DNA of 34,503 bases. Source: Sediminibacterium ginsengisoli. Lineage in GTDB: Bacteria > Bacteroidota > Bacteroidia > Chitinophagales > Chitinophagaceae. This document shows positions 1 through 8,951 of this stretch, piece by piece (within the stretch, counting starts at the first letter, position 1; each line of letters opens with the position of its first letter). The stretch spans positions 1 through 34,503 of the forward strand of contig CALPLN020000003.1 in the NCBI GenBank assembly GCA_943324415.2. Direction: 5' to 3'. Both the position numbers and the translations under genes were made by a program. The notes below the pieces were generated by a model. That model was not told the origin of the DNA and ran no database searches. It saw only the letters and a list, made by a program, of their open reading frames with translations.

Positions 1-1
1 T

Positions 2-883
2 ACCCTAGGTCAGTTTGAAAAAATTAATTGGGCTACAGCAGTGTACTTTATTCGAGTAGAAATTGATCCGGAAAATCAATTACAATTTATTAGTATTGGA
101 CAACAACAAATTCAGTATGCCGCATATGCTTTTGCAGCAGACCGTGTATTGGCAGAAAATGTAGAAGGCGTTATGAGTATAACACAAGGAGGAACCGGGG
201 TGGCTAATTTATCCGCACTCAAGTCGTCTTTGCAAATTGATAAAGTCAATAATATTCCTGATAGTGCAAAAGCCTTAAGCAAGGCAATGGTGTTCACCCT
301 GAGTAATAAACTGGATAAAAAAGATACTGCTAGTCTGAGCAATAGAATTAACCAAAAACTGAATAAAGGTGAAATAAATGCCTTAGAGCTAAGTTCAGGC
401 TTGGGATTTCTTCCTTTTGAAATGTATTTTGGGGCATTTTCTGATTCAACCAAACAACTGGCGCTTGTCAATACTGCTACGGCAGTAAAATGGAGGGATA
501 CAAGTCATAACAATCAAATAGCGATTGGGCTTAACACCGGCCTTGATCCAACTAGAATCGTTCTTCATAAAGCAGGCCTCTATCTTGTACAATATACGAT
601 GCAGGTCAGTAATCCGCAGATGGCAAATGACGAAATCAGCATTTGGGTTCGTCGAAATGGGGACGCGTATCCTACTACACTAAAGCAGTTTCTAACTGGC
701 GCCGTAGGCGTCAAAAATATTTTTTCAGGATTGGCCATCATGCTCTTTGGAGAGGATGATTATCTAGAAGTGTTTTTTAGTGTAAAGCACAATCAAACAC
801 AATTATTAAAAACAAGTAAGCTATCCAATCCATCCAGGCCTTTCACCCCAAGTGCTCAAATTATATTATTTAGAATACAATAA
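2..883 (+). CDS. Partial CDS (5' end outside the window): secreted/surface protein with a Bacteroidota 'VEID...IGQQQIQYAAYAFAADRV' segment, a 'ITQGGTG' linker and a C-terminal C1q/TNF-like jelly-roll region
   Basis: The frame is open from base 2 (TLGQFEKINWATAVYFIRVEID...), so GTG at 41 is probably not the real start. The C-terminal 'HKAGLYLVQYTMQVSNPQ...ISIWVRRNGDAYP' resembles C1q-like domains. Confidence 0.7.
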   Translation, partial: TLGQFEKINWATAVYFIRVEIDPENQLQFISIGQQQIQYAAYAFAADRVLAENVEGVMSITQGGTGVANLSALKSSLQIDKVNNIPDSAKALSKAMVFTLSNKLDKKDTASLSNRINQKLNKGEINALELSSGLGFLPFEMYFGAFSDSTKQLALVNTATAVKWRDTSHNNQIAIGLNTGLDPTRIVLHKAGLYLVQYTMQVSNPQMANDEISIWVRRNGDAYPTTLKQFLTGAVGVKNIFSGLAIMLFGEDDYLEVFFSVKHNQTQLLKTSKLSNPSRPFTPSAQIILFRIQ

Positions 884-964
884 AGCAGGTCTAGTCCGTT
901 CATAAAATTTGTTTTTAAATACAAGCTAGCCTAGTTAACTTTAGTTTGAACAAAAAACAACACT

Positions 965-3649
965 ATGCGTCGAATTGTATCTCTGCTAAGTATTGTGCTA
1001 TTATTAAGTGTTCAACTTATTGCACAATCCATTCCAAATCCAAAAAGTCATTTTGGATTTAATATTGGTGACAATTATAAACTAGCCACATTTACTGCAA
1101 CAGAAGCTTATTTAAAAAAAATTGCTGCTAGTTCTAATAAAGTGAAGTTAACCACCATTGGTAAAACAGAGGAAGGCCGCAATCATTATATGATGATTGT
1201 CTCTAGTCCCGAAAATATCAAACAATTAGAGCGATATAAATCTATCTCCCAAAAACTTGCTAGGGCCGAATCATTGACAGACGCAGATGCCAAAACCTTA
1301 TCTAAAGACGGAAAAGCTGTAGTATGGATTGATGGTGGATTGCACGCAACAGAAGTGGTGGGAATTCATCAATGGATAGAAACAATGTATCAAATCATTA
1401 CGCGTCAAGATGAGGAAACAAAAAATATTTTAAAGAACACCATTATTTTATTTGTTCATGCCAATCCTGACGGACAGGAATTGGTATCCAATTGGTACAT
1501 GCGCAATGCAGATACTTTAAAAAGATCAACCAATGCATTACCAAGATTGTACCAAAAATATATTGGACATGATAACAATCGTGACTTTTTTATGATGAAC
1601 ATGAGTGAATCCAAAAACATGAGTCGTCAACAATATATTGAGTGGATGCCGCAGATTTTATACAATCATCATCAAACAGGACCAGCTGGAACGGTTGTTG
1701 CAGGCCCTCCTTACAGAGACCCATTCAATTACGTGTATAGTCCATTATTGATCACTAGCTTAGACGCAATGGGCGCTGCTATGAGTAGTCGTTTGAATGC
1801 GGAACAAAAACCAGGCTATACAATGAAGGGTGGATCGGTTTATTCTACCTGGTGGAATGGAGGATTGAGAACGACAGCATACTATCATAATATTGTAGGT
1901 ATTTTAACTGAGATCATTGGTAGTCCAACGCCTATGACTATTCCATTAGTGCCGCAAAGATTGATCCCGAACAGTGGCTTGCCTTATCCAATTGCGCCGC
2001 AAAAATGGTATTTCAAAAATTCTATAGATTATTCTATTTCATTAAATTATGCGGTATTGAACTATGCGGCAAGATACAAAGATGAAGTACTATTGAATAT
2101 GTACAAAATGGGTAAAGCAGCTATTGAAGCGGGCAACAGAGACAATTGGACACTTTCGCCGAATAAGGTAGAAATGTTGAATGAACAATTAAAGACAGAA
2201 AAAAGAGACCTTAGAGTTGACAGTGTTGCCTTCCAAAATTTTTCTAAAGTTTATAAGGCGCCAGGATTAAGAGATCCACGTGGCTATATTATTCCTGCTA
2301 ATCAAACAACAACTTCGGTTGCTTTTGTAAATATTTTAATTCAAAGCGGTATCCAAGTACACAAAGCAACGAACGATTTTGTTGTGAATGGAAAAAATTA
2401 TCCAGCAGGTTCTTATATTGTAAAAACCAATCAAGCATTTAGAGCCCATGTATTAGACATGTTTGATCCACAGGATCATCCAAATGATTTTTTATATCCA
2501 GGTGGACCACCAGTTCGCCCTTATGATGCAGCAGGCTGGACTCCGGCATATACGATGGGTATTGATTTTGACAGAATCTTAGACGATTTTAATGGCCCAT
2601 TTGAAACAATCCCTTACGGCCAAATTCAATCGGCAAAGAGTTCAATTTTTATTACAGCCAATAGTGCCAATAAATTTTATGCAATCAAATCCTATGACAA
2701 TAATAGTTTTGTTTTAGTCAATGATTTATTAAAATCAGGCAAAACAGTCTATAAAAATAAACTTGGTTTTTATTTCGATATGTCAAATGTATCGAATGAT
2801 AAAGAAGCGCTTGCAAAATCAGGAATTGTCGCTATTGCTATTGAAGCTTTACCAGCTGATGCAATTAAAATTGAAAAGCTAAAAATTGGTTTATGGGATC
2901 GTTATGGAGGTTCTATGCCATCTGGTTGGGTAAGATGGATTTTAGAACAACATCATTTTGATTTTAATTTAATCTATGCAAAAGAAATCAATGCGGGTAA
3001 TTTAAAAGATAAGTTTGATGTGATTGTTTTTGTAGATGGGGCGATTCCTTCGGTAGTTGCTGGTGCTGCTTCTCCCTATGAAGAAAAAGAACCAAGCTTA
3101 GACGAAATACCAACTGAATTTCATGCCATGGTTGGTAAAATCACTGCAGAAAAATCTGTGCCAGCATTAAGCACATTTATTGAAAATGGTGGAACGGTGG
3201 TGACTATCGGATCTAGTGCGAATCTTGCCTATCATTTAAACTTGCCAGTTAAAAATGCGATTGTTGAAATGAACAATGGAAAAGAAAGATCTTTGCCAGG
3301 CGAAAAATTTTACATTCCAGGCAGCATTTTACAAGTGGCTATTGAGCCATCTACTAAAGCCAACTGGGGAATGAAAAATAAAGCAGACGTCTATTTTAAC
3401 AATAGCCCTGTTTTTAAAGTGCAGCCAGATGCAATAGCCAATGGAAGCATCACTCCGCTTGCATGGTTTGCCTCAGATAAAACTTTGAGAAGTGGATGGG
3501 CTTTTGGACAAGCCTACTTGCAAGATGGTGTGGCTGCTTTTGAAGCAAAGGTTGGAAAAGGTAAATTGTTTGTATACGGACCCGAAATTACTTTTAGAGG
3601 TCAAACACACGGTACGTATAAAATGTTATTCAATCAATTGTATCGATAG
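965..3649 (+). CDS. M14 family zinc carboxypeptidase-like secreted metallopeptidase
   Basis: 894 aa with a signal peptide (MRRIVSLLSIVLLLSVQLIAQ). 'GGLHATEVVGIHQW' gives the HxxE zinc motif, and 'GHDNNRDFF' follows downstream. Confidence 0.9.
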   Translation: MRRIVSLLSIVLLLSVQLIAQSIPNPKSHFGFNIGDNYKLATFTATEAYLKKIAASSNKVKLTTIGKTEEGRNHYMMIVSSPENIKQLERYKSISQKLARAESLTDADAKTLSKDGKAVVWIDGGLHATEVVGIHQWIETMYQIITRQDEETKNILKNTIILFVHANPDGQELVSNWYMRNADTLKRSTNALPRLYQKYIGHDNNRDFFMMNMSESKNMSRQQYIEWMPQILYNHHQTGPAGTVVAGPPYRDPFNYVYSPLLITSLDAMGAAMSSRLNAEQKPGYTMKGGSVYSTWWNGGLRTTAYYHNIVGILTEIIGSPTPMTIPLVPQRLIPNSGLPYPIAPQKWYFKNSIDYSISLNYAVLNYAARYKDEVLLNMYKMGKAAIEAGNRDNWTLSPNKVEMLNEQLKTEKRDLRVDSVAFQNFSKVYKAPGLRDPRGYIIPANQTTTSVAFVNILIQSGIQVHKATNDFVVNGKNYPAGSYIVKTNQAFRAHVLDMFDPQDHPNDFLYPGGPPVRPYDAAGWTPAYTMGIDFDRILDDFNGPFETIPYGQIQSAKSSIFITANSANKFYAIKSYDNNSFVLVNDLLKSGKTVYKNKLGFYFDMSNVSNDKEALAKSGIVAIAIEALPADAIKIEKLKIGLWDRYGGSMPSGWVRWILEQHHFDFNLIYAKEINAGNLKDKFDVIVFVDGAIPSVVAGAASPYEEKEPSLDEIPTEFHAMVGKITAEKSVPALSTFIENGGTVVTIGSSANLAYHLNLPVKNAIVEMNNGKERSLPGEKFYIPGSILQVAIEPSTKANWGMKNKADVYFNNSPVFKVQPDAIANGSITPLAWFASDKTLRSGWAFGQAYLQDGVAAFEAKVGKGKLFVYGPEITFRGQTHGTYKMLFNQLYR

Positions 3650-3688
3650 TTATCCAGAGATAATTGGATAGCATACGATTAGACTAAT

Positions 3689-3722
3689 AAAAAAAGGAGC
3701 TACAATTGTAGCTCCTTTTTTT
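3689..3722. terminator. Bidirectional intrinsic terminator between convergent genes (perfect 34-bp palindrome)
   Basis: aaaaaaaggagctacaattgtagctccttttttt. It lies between the + stop at 3649 and the - stop at 3733. Confidence 0.92.
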
Positions 3723-3732
3723 ATTGTAGGTT

Positions 3733-5013
3733 TTATCCAAATGGTTGCTCGATAGAAATACTTTGTTTAGAAAAGTAATGTGGTCCATCTTCTGCGATAT
3801 ACAAGCAATCTTCTAAACGGATACCAAACTCTCCAGGAATTGAAATAGTTGGCTCATTGCTAAAACACATACCAACAGCCATTGGCGTTGTATTGCCCTT
3901 TACAAAATTTGTCCACTCATGCCCTTCTAAGCCAATACCGTGGCCTGTTCTGTGTGGAAGCCCTGGTAATTTATAATTGCGATTAAACCCTGCTTTTTCA
4001 ATGACTGCTCTTGCTGCAGCATCTACGACTTCACATGGTGCGCCAATTTTGATGGCTGCAAATGCTGCGTTTTGTGCTTCAAGTTCTATATTCCAAACAT
4101 CTGATTGTCTCTTTGTTGGTTTACCCACCACAATGGTTCTTGTGATATCAGAAGCATATCCTTCTACACTTGTGCCGCCATCTACCATCACAATATCTCC
4201 TTCATTGATCACTTGAGGTGTAATGCTACCGTGTGGCAATGCCGAATATTTACCCACCTGTACGGATGCACCGCCGCTATAGCCTAATTTTCTAAATGCA
4301 GCACTGATATTGCCGCTAAATTCAGATTGAGACATACCTGGTCGAATGGTTGCAAAAGCTGCTTGATACGCCTTAATCGTAATATCACTTGAATACTGCA
4401 TCAATGCAAGTTCTGCTTTTGACTTATACATTCTACAACCAGCAGTAACAGGAGTTGCGTCTACGATATCAAAGCCAGTTGCTAATTTTTTAACACCGTC
4501 TGCAATGAAAAAACGAACGCGTTCTTCCATACCAATTCTTTTATATTGAACACCTCGATCTTTAATAAGATTAAAAATCAATGCATATGGACTCTCGTGT
4601 TCTTCCCAGCATCTTACTTCATCACCAAATACTGGATTCAATAATTCCATCGCCCTGTCTTCTTCAAATTTTGGGCAGACATATGCAATGGCGCCTTTCG
4701 CTGGTATCACTACACCAAAAGTTCTTTCGCTTTGTCCCCAACGCATACCAGTGAAGTAAAAACAAGAAGCTGTTCCTTCTAAAAAAATGGCATCAATTTT
4801 TTCTTTAGCCATAATGTCTTGTGCCTTTGCAATTCTTTGTTTACGTTCTTCCACGGTAATAGGCACAACCCCTTCTTTCATTGGCGATAAGTCAATGATT
4901 GATTTTGGCATAGCGATATTATTTTCCCCTGCAATTAATTTGCCACTTAATCCTAACGCGCCTGCTGATAAAAAAGCAGTACTTAAAAATTTTCTTCTAT
5001 TTTGACTCATCAT
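3733..5013 (-). CDS. M24 family metallopeptidase (Xaa-Pro aminopeptidase-like) with Tat signal
   Basis: 'NRRKFLSTAFLSAGALGLSG' twin-arginine leader. The M24 (pita-bread) residues are recognisable: 'MVDGGTSVEGYASDITRTIVVG', 'PHRTGHGIGLEGHE' and 'NEPTISIPGEFGIRLED'. Confidence 0.9.
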   Translation of the reverse strand: MMSQNRRKFLSTAFLSAGALGLSGKLIAGENNIAMPKSIIDLSPMKEGVVPITVEERKQRIAKAQDIMAKEKIDAIFLEGTASCFYFTGMRWGQSERTFGVVIPAKGAIAYVCPKFEEDRAMELLNPVFGDEVRCWEEHESPYALIFNLIKDRGVQYKRIGMEERVRFFIADGVKKLATGFDIVDATPVTAGCRMYKSKAELALMQYSSDITIKAYQAAFATIRPGMSQSEFSGNISAAFRKLGYSGGASVQVGKYSALPHGSITPQVINEGDIVMVDGGTSVEGYASDITRTIVVGKPTKRQSDVWNIELEAQNAAFAAIKIGAPCEVVDAAARAVIEKAGFNRNYKLPGLPHRTGHGIGLEGHEWTNFVKGNTTPMAVGMCFSNEPTISIPGEFGIRLEDCLYIAEDGPHYFSKQSISIEQPFG

Positions 5014-5069
5014 TTTATTTTTATTCGATAATTATTTTTAATTCCGATTCAACTAATTTCATTCGGAAA

Positions 5070-6992
5070 TTACCAAGCGATACCATAATCTTCTCCATGA
5101 TTTGAACTGCCACCCCACATTGATCCATGCTTCCAATCAAATAAGATAGCATTGATAGGACCACTAGTTCGATCATCGAATGTTAAATTATATCCTCTTG
5201 CTCTTAAGTCTTTTCGAACCCACTCCGAAACATTGTCATGCAATAATAAACTTCCTGGTCTTGGTTTTCTGTCCGCAACTTTTGAGCCCCCTAAAGAAAG
5301 CCAAAGTTGATTGGTATTGATGTTCGCCGCTTCTGATGCCTCTTGTACTGTCATACCAAACTCAACCATATTCAAAAAGTACTGTAATAAGTTTTGGTCT
5401 TGCGTATCGCCACCTTGAACACCAAAGGCCATAAAAGGCTTACCTTCTTTCAATGCAATACTAGGCGTTAAAGTGACTCTTGGTCTTTTACCTGGAGCCA
5501 CCACATTAAAAGGATTTTGTGTAGAATCCAATACAAAACTTTGCATACGTTGGCTCATCCCTACACCGGTGTTACCCGCAATGGTTGCTGGCAACCAGCC
5601 ACCACTTGGCGTGATAGAGACAACCCAACCTTCTTTATCCGCTGCTTCCACTGTAGTGGTACCTCTCCACAAGCGATCCATATAGTCTGCATCAATTGGT
5701 AATTTTTCATTTGGATTTAAAGCGGCCACCGTTCTTAAATCATGTGCAGGTGCGAATCCGGTTTTTGTTTTTCCCGTATCTACTGCAGGTTGAAATCCTT
5801 TTGCTTTTATTAAATCTAAATAAGGATTTGTTTTGCCTTCAAAAGGGTAAGGGTCTCCGGGGCCAGCGTTAGGATTGTTCATTGCCATATTGATCTCACT
5901 TGCTCTTTGTTTTGCATAGGCTTTACTCAATAAACCTTCCATTGGTTGGTTTTTAGAAAATTTAGGATCACCATAATAAAAATCACGATCTGCAAAACTT
6001 AAATTCATTGCTTGATAAATGGTATGAATATAATCTGCAGAATTGTACCCCATTTTTTTAAGGTCAAAATTTTCAACAATATTTAAAGCTTGTAATAATG
6101 AGGGTCCTTGAGTCCATGCTTGTAACTTGTATACATCAATCCCTTTATAGTTCACCATAGACGGTGCTTCTTCGGTAGGTCTCCAGTTTTTTAAATCTTC
6201 TTTTGTAATCAATCCCCCTTGCTCTTGAGCGCCTCTTACAAATTCATCTGCAATATCCCCTTTGTAAAAACGATCGTATGCTGCCCAAATAGCCTCTTTA
6301 CGAGACTTGCCTTTTTTCAATGCATCTTGTTCCGCATCTACCATTTTTTGCAAAGTGTTCAATAAGTCTTTTTGAACAAAAATCTCACCAGCTTCTGGTG
6401 CCTCACGTTTTTCTCCTAAATGTGGCAACAATACTTTTTTACTATACGGCCATGTTTTAATCATTGCTTTACCACGCTCAATGCTATTCGCAGTTTGTGC
6501 ATCAATTGGATAACCCGCAGCCAAGTTCATCGCTGGTGCCAACACTTCCTTCAAACTCATTGTGCCATAATTGGCTAACATCAAACAGATACCACCAGGT
6601 GTTCCTGGAGTGGTTGCCGCGAGAGGTCCATATTCTGGAGGGAAACTATATCCCTTTCCTTTAAAAAATTCTGGTGTAGCACCTGTTGGCGCAAAACCCA
6701 TTGCACTAATCGCAATTACTTTTTTTGTATTGGGATTGTAAATCAATGCCTGTGTTTCTCCACCCCAACTTAACACATCCCACATCGTACAAGTTGCTGC
6801 TAACATAGCAATAGACGCATCTACTGCGTTGCCGCCTTTTTGAAAAATCATTGACCCTGCGGTAGCAGCCAAAGGTTTACCCGTGATGGCTACCCAGTCT
6901 TTACCGTGTAGCGGCGGTTTTTGAGTTTGTTGTGCTATTGCATTTGTCAAACAAAACGTTGTTAAAACAAGTGTTACGATGTACTTTTTCAT
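5070..6992 (-). CDS. Gamma-glutamyltransferase family protein (Ntn hydrolase), secreted; the track start at 7022 is probably too early
   Basis: The internal start MKKYIVTLVLTTFCLTNAIAQ gives a clean signal peptide. GGT family residues include 'GGNAVDASIAMLAATCTMWDVLSWGG', 'TPGTPGGICLM' and 'RPRVTLTPSIALKEGKPFMAFGVQGGDTQDQ'. Confidence 0.87.
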   Translation of the reverse strand: MKKYIVTLVLTTFCLTNAIAQQTQKPPLHGKDWVAITGKPLAATAGSMIFQKGGNAVDASIAMLAATCTMWDVLSWGGETQALIYNPNTKKVIAISAMGFAPTGATPEFFKGKGYSFPPEYGPLAATTPGTPGGICLMLANYGTMSLKEVLAPAMNLAAGYPIDAQTANSIERGKAMIKTWPYSKKVLLPHLGEKREAPEAGEIFVQKDLLNTLQKMVDAEQDALKKGKSRKEAIWAAYDRFYKGDIADEFVRGAQEQGGLITKEDLKNWRPTEEAPSMVNYKGIDVYKLQAWTQGPSLLQALNIVENFDLKKMGYNSADYIHTIYQAMNLSFADRDFYYGDPKFSKNQPMEGLLSKAYAKQRASEINMAMNNPNAGPGDPYPFEGKTNPYLDLIKAKGFQPAVDTGKTKTGFAPAHDLRTVAALNPNEKLPIDADYMDRLWRGTTTVEAADKEGWVVSITPSGGWLPATIAGNTGVGMSQRMQSFVLDSTQNPFNVVAPGKRPRVTLTPSIALKEGKPFMAFGVQGGDTQDQNLLQYFLNMVEFGMTVQEASEAANINTNQLWLSLGGSKVADRKPRPGSLLLHDNVSEWVRKDLRARGYNLTFDDRTSGPINAILFDWKHGSMWGGSSNHGEDYGIAW

Positions 6993-7096
6993 AGTTTCAT
7001 TATTGGTCCAATGAAAATACATTTTTTATGAATAATAAATAAAAATGAATGACAAATGGAGCGGGATTCAGTAAATTGAGTAGACAAAATATGTTT

Positions 7097-8665
7097 ATGA
7101 AAAATATCCTTCTAGGCATCGCCTTCGTTTTTACTGTGCTACAAACAAATGCACAAAATGCAGACTTTATCATTCGAAACGGAAAACTAATTGATGGCAC
7201 AGGAAATCAATGGCAATATAAAGATGTTGCAATCATAGGTAACAAGATTGTTGCCGTGGGCAATTTAAAAAACTGGAAAGCAACAAGAGAGATGGATGCG
7301 ACAGGATTGATTGTTGCACCTGGTTTTATTGATGTGCACGGCCATTTGGAAGGAGGAGAAACAAGAAATCCTTTGGCAAGCAATTTTCTCTATGATGGTG
7401 TAACAACAGTGGTGACGGGTAACTGTGGCGGATCCGCAGATAACTTAAATACCTATTTTAATCAACTTGACTCCATCGGGATGTCCATCAATATTGCCTC
7501 CTTAATTGGACACAATACCATTCGTAAACAAGTGATGGGCACTGCGAACAGACATGCAACCGAAGCAGAGCTACAACAAATGGAAAAAATTGCAGCGCAA
7601 GCCATGAAAGACGGTGCTGTTGGTATGTCAACTGGTTTAATCTATATTCCCGGAACCTATGCCCCAACAGACGAAGTGGTACGCATCGCTAAAGTGATTG
7701 CTGCAAATGGAGGCGTGTACGCCTCACATATTCGTAACGAAGAAAACCAAGTGGTAGATGCAGTGAACGAAGCGATTCATATTGGAAGAGCAGCGAAAAT
7801 ACCGGTAGAAATTTCGCATTTTAAAATTAGTGGTCAAAACAATTGGGGCAGGAGCAAAGAAACGATTCCATTGGTGGTCAATGCAAGAAAGGAGGGTATT
7901 GATGTAACGATAGATCAATATCCTTATACTGCTAGTAGCACGCAGTTAAGTGTGCTATTGCCAGACTGGGTTTTATCAGATGGACAGGATTCCATTTTTG
8001 CAAGATTAAAAAATCCAATCATTCGGAAAAAAGTGGCCAATGAAATTATTGGTATTTTAAAAGAAAGGGGCATCAAGCATTTTACTTACGCAGTAGTCGC
8101 CAATTACAAAGCAGATAGTACTTATAATGGAATGGATATTGAAGCCATTAATATATTAAGAGGAAACAAACATAAAGCAATAGACGAAGCAGAAACAATC
8201 ATTCAAATGATGGAACAAGGTGGAGCACAGATGATTTACCATGGTATGAACGAATCGGATGTCAAAGCCATTATGCAATATCCTTTTAACATGTTTGCAA
8301 GTGATGCTGGCATTGCAATGAAAGGGTATGGTAAACCACATCCAAGAGCATATGGGACCAATTCGCGCGTATTAGGAAGATATGTCAGAGACATGGGGGT
8401 GTTGAGCTTGGAAGAAGCGATAAGAAGAATGACCTCCCTGCCTGCGACTAAATTCAATATCGACAAGAGGGGTGTGATACAAGAAGGTCATTTTGCAGAC
8501 ATTGTTGTGTTTGATGCCAACGAGGTAACGGATATGGCCACCTTTTCTGATTCACACCAATATGCTAAAGGCTTTAAATACATCTGGGTAAACGGTGCAT
8601 TGAGTATGGACCAATCGATTCAGGTGCCTATCAAAAAGGGCATCTCGATTAGAAAATCACAGTAA
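7097..8665 (+). CDS. N-acyl-D-amino-acid deacylase / D-aminoacylase-like amidohydrolase, secreted; the track start at 7049 is probably too early
   Basis: MKNILLGIAFVFTVLQTNAQ signal peptide; 'IIRNGKLIDGTG', 'APGFIDVHGHLE' (HxH), 'YASHIRNE', 'EISHFKISG' and C-terminal 'GHFADIVVFDANEV'. Confidence 0.9.
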   Translation: MKNILLGIAFVFTVLQTNAQNADFIIRNGKLIDGTGNQWQYKDVAIIGNKIVAVGNLKNWKATREMDATGLIVAPGFIDVHGHLEGGETRNPLASNFLYDGVTTVVTGNCGGSADNLNTYFNQLDSIGMSINIASLIGHNTIRKQVMGTANRHATEAELQQMEKIAAQAMKDGAVGMSTGLIYIPGTYAPTDEVVRIAKVIAANGGVYASHIRNEENQVVDAVNEAIHIGRAAKIPVEISHFKISGQNNWGRSKETIPLVVNARKEGIDVTIDQYPYTASSTQLSVLLPDWVLSDGQDSIFARLKNPIIRKKVANEIIGILKERGIKHFTYAVVANYKADSTYNGMDIEAINILRGNKHKAIDEAETIIQMMEQGGAQMIYHGMNESDVKAIMQYPFNMFASDAGIAMKGYGKPHPRAYGTNSRVLGRYVRDMGVLSLEEAIRRMTSLPATKFNIDKRGVIQEGHFADIVVFDANEVTDMATFSDSHQYAKGFKYIWVNGALSMDQSIQVPIKKGISIRKSQ

Positions 8666-8951
8666 AGTGAATCTTTTTTTTAAAAATATTTTTTCAAATG
8701 TTAAAATTGACTTTAAAATCATGTTAATCAAGCATATAGGTTTAAAAAAAATATTTTTTGACTAAAAAGTTAAACAAAAAAAATTTACCTAATCAGTTGA
8801 TTCAATGCAGTTTAGTAAATAATCAATGATGCAACACGGAATTGTGCTGTTAATATTTTTAACATATTGTACTAAAACTTAACAAACAATTATTATAAAT
8901 TGATGTTATTACTAACGATTGTTATAACCAAGTTCACCAAATCTCCACAAT

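Noticed and set aside
112-471. 119-aa ORF on the minus strand
   Set aside because: Antisense to the well-supported partial CDS at 2-883; low-complexity composition and no recognisable family.
909-948. Possible TTG/TAnnTTTG promoter upstream of the M14 peptidase
   Set aside because: TAGTTTG is one base short of the consensus and the TTG spacing (about 30 nt) is too long.
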